From Tetraselmis striata (taxonomy: Eukaryota; Chlorophyta; Chlorodendrophyceae; Chlorodendrales; Chlorodendraceae): DNA of 64,000 nt. A program made the translations under genes and the position numbers. Positions 46,034 through 56,476 of this stretch are shown here, piece after piece. The notes beneath the pieces were generated by a model. The model ran no database searches. It was given only the letters and a program-made list of their open reading frames with translations, and had not been told where the DNA came from. The stretch is taken from positions 62,001 through 126,000 of the forward strand of contig VCJN01002470.1 of NCBI GenBank assembly GCA_006384855.1, read 5' to 3'. Each line of letters opens with the position of its first letter. Position 1 is the first letter of the stretch.

Positions 46034-47319
46034 GGCTAAGCGGATCGGGGGAGCATGTGGCCGGGCCCACCTTGATCAGGTCTGCAGTGAGTTGGTACAG
46101 AGCCCTGTCCCCACCGAGCGCTGAGTCCTGGGTGTCAGGCGGGCGGTGGCAGCAGGATCTTGTCGGGTGGCTTTGCTCCAGCGGGCGGAGGGGCAGCGAG
46201 CGGCAAAAGGCGGCACTCCCGCAGGGGTGGCACCTCGCACCTTCTTGCTCTGCAGCTTGAAGCCCAGCACCTGCACGATGCGCGAGCTGTCAAAGTGGCG
46301 CAGCAGCTGGTGCAGCGACCCGCCCGGCGGCTTGCCCTCCAGCACGTCCAGAATGCAGGACAGCGCGCGCTCGGGCGCCAGCTGGAAGGCGCCAATCAGC
46401 GCCTCCAGCTCCTCCAGCTGCACAGGCAACGGCATCCAGCGCGGGCGCGTCAGCCCCGCAGGCTCCCGGAGATCAGGCAGCCTGCGCTTGGGTTGTAACG
46501 GCGCCTGCGAATAGTTTTGGTATCATTCAATGGGGGAGGGCGTGGGGGGTGTAGAGCAGGGGAGGCACCAGCGCGACGGGGTCGTCGTGCTGCCTCTGCT
46601 GCTCCACCTCAGCCATGAACGTCAGCAGCTTGGAGTAGCCCTCCGCCTCCTCGCCGAACAGGCAGGCGCTGTGGCGGGTTCGAAGTCAAGGGGGGGGATT
46701 AGGGCGGTCTGAAAGCCCGGGGCAGAGGCGCGTCCCAGGGGAGGGGCGGAGGCGAGGGTGCGCACGAGGCGCCGGAGTAGAATAGTGCATGCGACAGCTG
46801 CGCCTCCTTGGCCTCCCAGGCAGCGCGGCTCTCCACCAGCCCCGCCTCCTCAAGCAGCTCCACCTCCTGCAGCTCCAGCAGCGACTCGCGCGTGACCAGC
46901 CCCGCCTGCAACACCTCCTCCACGCAGCGGATCAGGCGCGTCCGCAGCGACGCCTCCGCCCCGCTGACCTCCAGCCACAGAAACCTATAGGGGTGCAGGG
47001 ATGGGGGGGGGGCATCAGTGGGAGGCGGCGTCTGTCCTCCAGGTGCAGGCCCCAAGTGGGAGGGGCGCGCAGGGGGGGGGGGGGAGGGCCAGGTGGTGGC
47101 GCACCAGAACACGTTGCCCAGCGTCTCCTCGCATGTGGCGTGGCTGCACTCAGCTGCGCGGATGGCTGCGGGCAGCTTGGTGACCGTGATCTCTTTCTGC
47201 GCGAGTAGTGCAGAGACAGCCAGGACCGATGAGCCGCCGCCCAGCGTGCCGGGTGCGCGGGGGCGGAGCAGGAGCGTGTACGAGGGTGCGTCGCCGCCAA
47301 GTGAGGAGCAGGCGGAGGG

Positions 47320-47351
<32 letters not shown>

Positions 47352-47525
47352 GCTCACCCGCAGCGCGGCCCAGCATATCTCGTAGACATACTGCCGCAGG
47401 TTGAGCTTGGTCACTCCGGGCGCAAAAGGCTCCTGCACCGCTGAGCCCGCTTTGCTCAGCTGCGCCACTACCGTCTGCGCCGCGGGCCCAGATTTTGGCC
47501 CGGGGCTCTTGGGCGTGGAAGCCAT
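37089..47525 (-). CDS. THO2: THO complex subunit 2 (mRNA export/transcription coupling)
   Basis: Large scaffold of the nuclear THO/TREX complex. Twenty-four exons were placed with matching phases: 47525-47358, 47196-47105, 46984-46766, 46668-46569, 46417-46241, 46127-46071, 45802-45533, 45381-45220, 45084-44941, 44799-44662, 44515-44423, 44313-44212, 43918-43682, 43582-43508, 43320-43165, 43051-42911, 42803-42587, 42288-42117, 41926-41671, 41548-41354, 40757-40564, 39306-39207, 38907-38791, 38453-37089; about 1648 residues. Family hallmarks are EEAEGYSKLLTFMAEVE, INLADWLCNLSELAGQVCKR, YVTNQLKQQESYDMLVLKEI, VEALAGGESLRHE, VVPRVMFSPTDAMYCCKFAK and RETREDLKMFANMY. The last exon adds a low-complexity Lys/Ala/Gly tail of about 430 residues with KAPAGKEAK-type repeats. 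The first bases of exon 7 and of exon 24 allow small alternatives. Convergent with the COX23-like gene. Confidence 0.95.
37110..38420 (-). repeat. THO2: Low-complexity coding repeats in the THO2 tail
   Basis: Degenerate repeats of KEAKAPAGKDxK, PAxKDGGK and KAAKEDG units, followed by Arg/Glu-rich blocks (REREREEGKERRGDRGKS) and a PAPAPAPAPAPTPAPAP stretch. The reading frame stays open for 455 codons despite extreme composition, which argues it is translated. Confidence 0.85.
40162..40237. repeat. Short inverted repeat in a THO2 intron
   Basis: CAATAGTAAGGATT at 40162-40175 and its exact reverse complement at 40224-40237. The 1.26-kb intron 40563-39307 is AT-rich and the largest of the gene; this may be a small MITE within it. 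Confidence 0.7.
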
Positions 47526-48365
47526 GCTGGCAGGTACTGCCTGCAGATCCACCCTTCTCGCTGCCGACCGGCCGACCGGCTCGCGCGCAGGCTACCACCA
47601 CACGCGAAAGTCCGTCTCTGAGGCGTGGCCACCTGTCACGCACAACTGCAGACCGGACAGGGCTTGCAGTAGGCGCACGATGTCAGGGCTTGCGTAGGCG
47701 CACGATCGCGGGCAGGGGGGCAGGGCGCACGGCTGACGCGTTGATGAGTGAGAGCGCCCCGCCCCCCCCCCCCCCCCCCCTTCTCCACACACCATGCTTT
47801 GCCTGTCCAGCGGCCACACCATGTCGCACCTCGACCGCGATCCTTGCAGCCCGCGATCAGCAGAGCACAGGCGGTGGTCGTCAAAGCAGTGCAGCCCCCA
47901 CCCACCACTTGGATGTGATGATAGTGGTGATGCCGGGAGGGGGGCAGGGGGCCGCGCAGCTGACCTGCTCTGCAGATGGCCGCGTCGGTGCAGGCCAGGG
48001 CTGGCCCGCCGGAGGGGATCGCGCCGGCGCTGTGTTCAGGCTGCAAGCCGTGTTGCAGCTGCTCGTGGCTACTACTGTGGAGGCATAATCAAGCGCCGCG
48101 GTGCTTATCACGTCGATGGTCACAAGGCCTTGGCGCCTTGTCACTGGGAGCTCAAGTGTGATCGAGTAGGTGTCATCCCGCTCTGAGGTGGCGGCCTCAC
48201 ATCATGCAGTAGCTGCTGCTGCGGCACCAGCAGGCGGCGCGCGGCGCGCGTGGTACGCGCATCCGTACTGGTACGAGCAGTACTGGTACGAGTGTTTAAG
48301 GACGGAGAAAGTAGGCGGGTCTGGATAGTGTTTATCATTGTCGCACGTACTATTTACATGAGGCA
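47526..48365. other. Upstream region of THO2
   Basis: Contains a short tandem duplication (TAGGCGCACGAT at about 47671 and 47694) and a poly-C run at 47762-47780. No other gene is supported. Near 48256-48295 GTACTGGTACGAG is duplicated. Confidence 0.4.
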
Positions 48366-49035
48366 TTGGATCCAAAGACTGCCTTGCGGGCCGCAGGGCG
48401 CCACAAAATCCAGAAGTATGACGAGGGTGTCCGAAACGCCGCCAGCATTCTTCGCTTTCTGCCTTTCGCCGTCTCCGACTTTGGCACGCTGGCCCCACAC
48501 GCTCAGGCTTTCTTGGTAGAGCTCGCGAGAGCTAGCCACACGTATATTGGCCAGAAAATCGGCCAATTCCTTGTCTCCGTGGCGCCGCCGTTTCTCCTTG
48601 CTCATCAACATATGGCGCATGCATACGACGTTCTTGGCGGGGTGCAGGCGGCGTGCGCGGCACGTGATGGTGCTCTTGCGCTTGCATCGCGTCGCTCGTC
48701 AGCCTATGTTGCTATGACCCGGGTCATCATTGCATTCGGCTGCAAGCGCACTCGCCCGCGGCTGATGGTGGCCCACCCCTAGGAGGTAGTCCCAATTTGT
48801 TTCTTGTTTCCCTTTCGGTTTTTTCCCTAGTCGTTCTTTGGCTTTCGGTGTTTGCCTGGACCCTTTGGTTCCTTGGCAACTTGGTGACTTCTTGGTCCTC
48901 ATGGCTCGGCCTTGGTTCTCAACTCCCTGACCTGCTTGACCCTTGGTTTCATGCTTACATTTCTCGTTCGATGGCAACCTTTCACAATTGCTTTTAGTTC
49001 TGCTTTCAGTGCGCATTTGTTAAATGACTGATGTA
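48366..49035 (+). mobile_element. LINE ORF2 end plus 3' UTR (copy 1)
   Basis: The ORF to 48782 encodes the C-terminal end of a non-LTR retrotransposon polymerase. GRHKIQKYDEGVRNAASILR, then FLPFAVSDFGTLAPHAQAFL matches the F-x-P-F-A...G-x-L-G/A...A-x-x-x-L motif of algal LINEs. The following 250 bp are shared with 34574-34800 (opposite strand) and about 60640-60785, and end with CTGATGTAA. That makes it the family 3' UTR, with the TGTAA signal as its end. 5' truncated. Confidence 0.75.
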
Positions 49036-50119
49036 AGAAAATACTATTTATATAATATGTTGCCAGAGGGGGTTTGGGTGGGTGGGTGGGGGGGGGGGGG
49101 GGTGAAATATTATTTTTTTGACTTGGCTCCATTTCTCCCTCCAGTCCAACCACCGTCAGCCCCTCCCCTCCACCCCCCCTCCCCGGGGGGCCCTCCAGCC
49201 CACACAACCCCGGCACAACGGTAGCGGACAAGAACCGTTTGCAAGTCGTTTTGGGCTGTTATTCGAGCTCGTATTCTGTACGGGTGAATGGTACCGATTA
49301 TACAAGCCAGAATGGGCGTTGTATGTAAGGCGACGACGTTAATATGGTTAATGAGTACAGTACTGAAAGTACTGGTCAGAGAGTAATAAATGTGTTGTGT
49401 TCGGCGCCGCCACCAAGCTGTGCTAGCAACGGCCCCACGGCACGCCAGATCCACATTCCTCTCAACTCGTCGGGCGGTCCCAGCCCCCTCCCTTGTCCCC
49501 CGCCATGGTTGCCTCTTATAAGAGTAAGGTATCCGGCACGGTGAGGGAGGTGCTGAGCGAATTGGACGAGCTCGGCTCCGTCTTCCAAGCGGCGGGGCCA
49601 TGCGTGGATAGGCATGGCCAACGCCTCGGCGTTCGTTAGATGCGGCATCACATGTACACGATCATACCTACGAAGTAAGATACAATCGCCGCCGACGTAG
49701 GTGTCCAAAGCAGAACGGCCGGCCCCACCAGCCACGCCCCTCCCCAGACCACCACGCAAGCCTCAGCGGAACCTTCGCCGTTGTCCAGCCCGCCCGGAAA
49801 TGCCGGTCAACAAGGAGCACCCAACAACCGTCGGCCCCCCGACAAAATATGTTTCTAGGGTCGATGGGCTCGAAATTCTACAGCAATCGATGACTATTGC
49901 ATCGACCCAACTAAGCATCCTACCCGTGCCGCCGCGCTTCTCGTCGCTGGCTCTCTCTTGCGGTGGTCCTCCGCAGCCTTCTCGACAACGCCCCCGCTTC
50001 GTCGGGCGCCACCCCGCCCTCTCCAAAGGCGTGAAGACCGATCGAGGTGGCTCATCTCCCTTGCCTACCTCCCTTTAAAATGTGTATAGACGTGTTCTTG
50101 GGTTTCCTTTCCCTTCTCA
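49036..50119. other. Repeat-derived stretch without a supported gene
   Basis: Poly-G at about 49089-49102. A plus-strand frame at 49701-50078 (RVDGLEILQQSMTIASTQLS) may be a remnant of a retroelement ORF. The end (CTCCCTTTAAAATGTG, about 50069) resembles CTCCCTTTGAAATATG at about 50470. Confidence 0.3.
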
Positions 50120-50375
50120 AGCCCTAGGGTATGCGGGTGTCGACACTTGCTGCCCGCGGCCGCTGCGCCACGCCAATTCGACGTGGCGACAACATAGCAA
50201 ACGCACACATGTACGTGCAGCCGAGGTGCTTGAATTCATGCCGTAGTACGGCATGTGCCGCACTACGACAGAATTATCGGTCACCCCAGCACCCGCCGAA
50301 TCCTACAAATTCATCACCGTCCGCTAGATGAAAACACTCTCTTAGTTTTGTTCCGGCCTCAAGCTTGCACAACCC
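50120..50375 (+). repeat. LTR-like repeat, inverted partner at 59160-59432
   Basis: It begins GCCCTAGGGTATGCGGGTGT followed by CGACAC, and shares most of its length with the minus strand of 59160-59432, including CGTCCGCTAGATG near the end. In the partner copy a gag-like ORF follows, so this looks like a solo end of a retroelement. Confidence 0.65.
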
Positions 50376-51363
50376 GCCCTCCCTCCCTTTTTGTGGCTCT
50401 TTGCCGCCAGTCCCCCGCCTTTCTCTTTTAGTAAGGCTGCGCATTTTTCGGCGTATCTCCCTTGCCATTCTCCCTTTGAAATATGACATATATTAAGGAT
50501 TGCGAGCAGGTAATCCTTCAATTATCCTACCATACTAATTACGAGGTGAGTCTGTGCGTGCGTGCGTGAGTGTGTCTGTCGCCGACTTTCGGAACGGCTT
50601 GGCATTTATTATTAGATAGATCGACCATGTATCCGTTATAGATTCCGTCATAATTCCGCGCATGCCAGAATAACCGTCGCGCTTACCTGCTGATTACCGG
50701 TACAGATACCGGTCGGCCGGCCGCCCGGCCGCCGCCCGTCGGGCCGGTCGTTGCCGTTAGTTCGTCAGGTCTACGTGGGGCGGGTATGGGGCGAAGCGCC
50801 GAGCCCGCCGCGTGGACCGGACCCGGACGCCGGACGCCGTACAACGTCCGTCGCCGGACGACCGTCTCTGTCGCCGTCGACGGACGGACGCCGGGCCCCG
50901 GGTCGTCGGGTCAGCGGACGTGGGACTGTACAATGTAGCGACTACTGCGATTGATCCTTACGGCCCTCTCCATTCCACACTCTTGCAACGGGTTATGTAT
51001 AAATATATAAAGAGCCTGCCACGCCTAGGGGACGGCCCCCATGGTGGCCTTCACATCTTCTAGGACGAGTTGTTGGCGATAGTCACGTCGTCTATGGGAA
51101 CCCCTATGGCTAGACGCGCTAACATTGCAGGGCCGCCTTCGGCGCATAATGCGGCCTACACATGCATCGGCACGACCACTCTCGCAAGCATCGGATAGTC
51201 GACAACACCAAGCAGCTCACCCTAGCAAGCCCTTGAGTTTATTTGCATGCTGCGCCAAACATCTTAGCAAACGGTTAACTTCGCACAAAAATCTGTCAGG
51301 AAAGGTATATAGGAAATATGGCCAAACGCGTGTGTGGCCAATGGGGTGACAATAATGCTCATG

Positions 51364-51365
<2 letters not shown>

Positions 51366-51416
<51 letters not shown>
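51366..51416. repeat. (CA)n microsatellite
   Basis: An uninterrupted CA dinucleotide run of about 51 bp on the plus strand. Confidence 0.95.
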
Positions 51417-51419
<3 letters not shown>

Positions 51420-51671
51420 TGTGTGTACACGAATGGGAGAGTATGCTAGTAGCGGCGCAGGATAGCAATGACTACTGCTCGCGCCAGTACTCGTATCCCA
51501 TATATTATCGTTGTACTACTGGCACCGTAAAAGCGCTTGAGTTGCACTACCGCAGTCGTTGTAATATTGTCGTCATCCAGCATCGGGTGGCTATCACAGT
51601 GTCATATCTTGTGTAATTAATTGTTGCCGACCACGAGCATAATAGTAGGTGAAATCCTTGCTGTCACATGT

Positions 51672-54346
51672 ATTTCAACATGCAATCTATTTTTGCCAAA
51701 AGGTGCAGAGGCTGTTTTACACGGAAAAGCGCCATTGTAAGGCTAGGAAGGTTCAGCGAAAGCGGAGGGAATGTCGGAGGAGGAGCCCGCAAGGCGGAGG
51801 CGGAAAACGGGAGGGCGCTGCCGAAGGCAGCGAGCTGATAGATGGCAGACGAGCTGCTAGTGGCTGTCCTAAGTAGCTCCCCGGCCGGGAGCGCAGGGCT
51901 CACGGGCGATGGGGCAGCCCGTACTAAAACCCGATGGTACCGGTTACCTAACCGGTTGAAACCACTTACATACCGTACGGGTCGCACTAGGACAGTTGAA
52001 TTCGTTATGAAACCCCTTTAACACGTTAAGATCATTTCAACATGCAATCGAGTCTGGTTTTGACAGTTCACACGCGGTTCGTTTACGACTGCGAGCGTGG
52101 GCAGTCGGCAGGCGTGCCGACCAAACGCGAAGGCGGAAGATGTCTTACTTGAGTCGTAGAAGGGGTTTCGCGCCGAGACGTTAAACTCGATCGAGGCGCA
52201 TGCGTATACCAGACGCGGACGGGAGATGTTGACGGCGCGAACGCCGGCGCGACACAAGCCGGAGGTGTCGCGGAATTAAGGTGCCGTCTCCCGACGTCGC
52301 CCTACAACATTTTCCGCGCGATGTGGTGGCGCGCACCACGAGCCATAATTGCATGCCAGTAGAAGCGGCCAAGTTGGCGACGAGTGCCCAGCAGAGCAAC
52401 GGCACATGCACCAATAGGACGAGTACAACTGCGCGCATGGGCGCGCGAGCGCGCCGCGCACAGCCATGTGAAGTATTGGTTCGCTGTTCGCGACGCGACT
52501 GCAACTCTGCACTTGTATTGGCGATGCATGTTCCGAGGCAGGGTTGGACACGTAGCCTTGCGCGATGATAGTGGTGTAAGGCCGCTGCCATCGCCAGCGG
52601 CGCTCGTCTCGCCGCCTCGCATGAAGGGCGGCGTGCGAAACGCACAACGCTTTGGGGGGCGGGCCCGTGGGACCCAGTGCGGTTGTGCCGTACCGGCTAT
52701 TAGGTGTAGTGTCGGGGTCGGTTGTCGGCGGCGTCCCAGAAGACCCGCCGACTCGGTAAGCTGTCGCCACGGGTCTAGCTTCGCACAGTGCGGCGAGGCG
52801 GCCGCCGCTGTTGCACCAGCGACGGTTGCCGACCACCACACAAGTCGCAGACTGATGTTGTCGCCACGAAATGCACAAGTCGCGTTGGGTGGCGGAGTTG
52901 TCCCCCGGCAGGCAGCTCGTGTTGTCTCCGATGAGATGTCGCGACGTCGGTAGCGGGTTGGCCGGTGAAAAGGCCCTTGTGGCCTACGCCAGCCCGTAAC
53001 GATGCCAATGATGTCGGGGCGAGGGTGACGACGAGGCGGCCGCCGCTGCTGCACCAGCGACGGTTGCCGAGGTTCCAAACCCGGCGTCAGATAGAGATAG
53101 TGACGGCCACCATGTGACGTCAAACACCCCAGGTGGCAAAGCTGCCCCCCGGCGGGCAGCCGCAGGTTGTCGTCGTCCTTGTGATGACGACGTTGCAGTA
53201 GGAGGCGTCGGAGACGCGTCAGGATGCCGCGCAAACGCCTCCCACTTCGACCACAACAAAAGTTGCTGCATCACGATTAGGGCGAGGGCAACGAGCCCTC
53301 TCAAAATACCGGCACATGAGTTGCGCCATCCCTGTAGGACAACTACGCAAGTAGTCACGGAAAACCACAGCGTGTAACGACCGTTGATGCCACAACACCC
53401 CGCTGCGAGGACGTGCGGACCGGGTTGAAGTGTCTTGCGGGACAGCAAGTGGCCACCCCGACGACTCGGACGTCCTCCTCCGTCCGCGCCGATTTGTTGC
53501 GGTAGGCGTAGTGGTCGTCGTTGACAACCGTGACGAGCAGCGGCCATGGTGCCGAGCGCGTCCACCTAACCTAACCTCAAGAGTTGACTACTGCGAGAGG
53601 GTGCTCCACTGCGGGAGCCCCGAAGGCATGTACTGCGACTCGACATCGGGTGTTGAGGTTTAAACCCGCCAACGGGGACCCCTCAGCTCCAATTCCTTAC
53701 CCGAAAACGTCCCAGCTGCAAAGCAAGGGCAAAAACGGAAAACGACCTCCGGCGCACGAGTAGTGCGACAGTCTCAACATGATAGAGACTCAAAGACAAC
53801 CAGAGGTGGTGTGCAATGGTGGTGCAAAGGCGAGAGGCTGCAGTGTTTTGACGATACAAAGATAGTGGTTCATCACAACGCTTACCACATGGCAGCATTA
53901 TACAGTACATATACCCGTAGTCACATGTACACATTGTACTAGTACTCACATGTACTAACTCGTAGTATATTGTACGCGTATAATTGTCACAGTAGGGAAA
54001 CCACATTACCGAGGGGCTGTTTTTCGCCGCAGGATGTTGTAACGCATGTGCGCGGAACGAAGACTCATTGCCGGGTGGATGAACCTCGGTGCGGACTTGT
54101 TCAACCTCTGTGACCCTCGCGCGCCCAAGTATGCGAAGCCGCTGCCAAAGGCAGCGAGCTGGAAGGTGGCAGACGAGCTGCTGGTGGCTGTCCTCACTAG
54201 CTCCCCGGCCGGAAGCGCAGGGCTCCGGGCGATGGGGCAGCCCGTACTAAAACCCGATGGTTCCGGTTACCAAACCACTAACAGACCGTACGGGTCGCAT
54301 TAGGACAGTTGAATTCGTTAGGAAACCCCATAAACGCGTTTAGGTC
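51672..54346 (-). mobile_element. Non-autonomous DIRS/TOC1-like element, copy B
   Basis: Read on the minus strand it starts GACCTAAACGCGTTTATGGG (54346) and has the split layout. A1 is 54346 to about 54155, ending in hairpin CGCTGCCTTTGGCAGCG. B1 is near 52062-52034 (AAAACCAGACTCG… TTGAAAT), A2 starts at 52033 and ends in hairpin CGCTGCCTTCGGCAGCG, and B2 ends at 51672 with GATTGCATGTTGAAAT. The body is homologous to copy A but has frame changes relative to it (VAGAAAAAASSSPSPRHHWH-type low-complexity frames). There is no recombinase. It probably depends on an element like 22458-25665. Confidence 0.75.
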
Positions 54347-54369
54347 ATAACTACCTTGTACATATATCC

Positions 54370-54430
54370 ATGTTGAGCGGTCGTCTCGTACGCGAGAGGT
54401 CCCGGGATCGATTCCTGGTCGATGTATTTC
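54370..54430 (+). other. tRNA-like sequence, probably degenerate
   Basis: GGATCGATTCC (about 54406) is a good B-box/T-loop, preceded by a stem TCTCG/CGAGA. The D arm and a full acceptor stem do not fold, and the anticodon loop would have only four bases. It may be a tRNA relic or a SINE head directly beside copy B. Confidence 0.3.
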
Positions 54431-55120
54431 GGCAATATTGTCCCTGCGTATCTTGGCTTTACCGGCTGATGCATTAGCCCTTCTGGGTTCGAATGAGGCA
54501 ATGGTCTACGGGCTATGCCAGACCTACGACTGCAGTTGGCGCAAGAGGTTACGTGCTGGGGCGGCCTCGGCCGAGCGATGTCCCGGGGTGACCTTTACTT
54601 TTACTTAGGCTGCATTTCATTTTGGGCCGTAACCGCAAATAATCGTACGGGTACCCGGTACGAATTTCCGGTTGCGGCTCGCGAGTAGTCGTAAACGCTT
54701 AACACGGAGTTGTATTATTGACCCGTAACCGTAAACTGTCGGATTTGCGGCTCGAGGATTTGCGGCTGGCCTCGCTGGTCGCAAATATCGCAATATTTAC
54801 GACCGCCCTAAATATGGCTCACTTAGCCGGAAATCGAAGTATTACTTTACGCAGAATGTACATGTTCAGCGCAATGTACATGCCGGCCGCAAAGGGTCGT
54901 AGGGGCCAGGCGGCGCCCTGCTTGCTGCTCGGCCCGGCACCAGCCCGGGCGCCAAGGCGTGCTAATGCTGGGCCCGTTTGAACGTTTGAACTCAAAGGAC
55001 TGAGGGGTTGCGGTCAAACGTCACTGAACTGGCTCATTTGCCATTCGCCCGCCCACATCGTGCCGTGTTGGGTGCTCATCAAGCTACAACACTCCCAAGC
55101 GACTGCTCGCGATGGCCACC

Positions 55121-55162
<42 letters not shown>

Positions 55163-56353
55163 CGCCGCCGCGGCCGCAAGCCCCGCTTCCAGGCGCTACG
55201 GGCATGGATGACGACGACTTCTGGGCGGACGAGGAGCAAGTTGGGAATGGAAGGGGATTGGCTGACCGCGCCGTGCGGGGTAACAAATAGAGCACCGAAG
55301 ACAACGATAAGGAGGATGAGGATGAGGATGAGGACGTGGACGGCGGCAACGTGGACGGAAAGGATGAGGACGAGGGCGAGGGCGACAAGGAAAATAACGG
55401 CGGATACTGGGATAGCACATTTTACGGTGCCGGCCGCAACCGTAAACATGCCGAATTTGCGGTTCCTACGAGCATTTTAGTACCCGTACAAAAATTTGCG
55501 ACTACGGTTACGGCCGAAAATGAAATGCAGCCTTAGAACCTACAGGTAATGTACTCGTAGTATTAATTTTATTAGCGACGACTACAGTACGGACACTGCT
55601 ACAGTACATACTTTTGCTGCTGACGATACATAATGCTGGTGCTGCCCCATACATGATATTATATAAAATTTCAAAACCTAGCAGCAGAAGGCGATACAGC
55701 GACTGCGAGGTGGTAGCAGTAACATGAGAAGACGCTGCCCTATAAGGATTATGTAGTCGCGATCCATGTATGCATATTATTCCATCAGGGCTGTCAGAGA
55801 TGCGCACTACGAACAGAACGAATACATGTATACATACATATGTGAATAGGGATACCGATGTAGCATATACACTTTAGATAGTAGCAAGTACATATCAAAT
55901 TTTCAACGTACATGTACGAGTACTCATGTCGATAATTATCGTAATCTATCGGCAAATAATAATTTGCGGACCTTGTGGTATATTTACATGAGCTAGCAGC
56001 AGGAGGCGATATCGGAAATCACCAAAATAACCGGACCTTGTAGTATGAAAGAAGGGCGGACTTTATTCTGATGTGACCCAGCTGTCATCCCGCGGGCCAC
56101 ACACCATGCCAACTACGACCAGCTTGACAGGCGCCCGTGCAGCTGACAGCCTGACAGGTTGCCGGTTCGTTTCCAACGATTACGCAGGTAGCACGGTACA
56201 GGTAGTCGCTAACGTTAACAACTCCTGAAGGCCAGTCGTCGGGCCGCCGGCGGGGCCGCCAGGTATGTAGTTTAAGTGCCTTTTATTGCACCAGTAGCAT
56301 TGCGAGCGCCGATGCTACGCACCGGTACCTCCCCCTGTCGCACGTGATATAGC
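54431..56353. other. Repeat-rich spacer, no supported gene
   Basis: Contains a C homopolymer of about 40 bp (55122-55161) and an acidic GAGGATGAGGATGAGG stretch (55310-55390) giving Asp/Glu-rich frames without domain. It also holds two copies of the GAGCTAGCAGCAGAAGGCGA-type interspersed motif (about 55678 and 55988). Confidence 0.45.
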
Positions 56354-56476
56354 TGATTACTTGAGCTAGACGCAACATTCAAGAAATCCACACAGAAATC
56401 CAGAAGGAAATCCAGAAGGAAATCCAGCTACGGGCCAACAGAGGCAGGAACCGCCATGGTAGCCTCCGACCAGGCA
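56354..56476 (-). repeat. Interspersed repeat, inverted partner of 26253-26375
   Basis: Near-identical reverse complement of the copy just upstream of the metal ATPase gene. Confidence 0.9.

Noticed and set aside
51366..51416. CRISPR or telomere-like repeat arrays
   Set aside because: The only regular short arrays are CA microsatellites; no spacer structure and no telomeric repeat tract was seen.
54375..54425. Functional tRNA gene
   Set aside because: Good T-loop sequence but no proper D arm, acceptor stem or seven-base anticodon loop.
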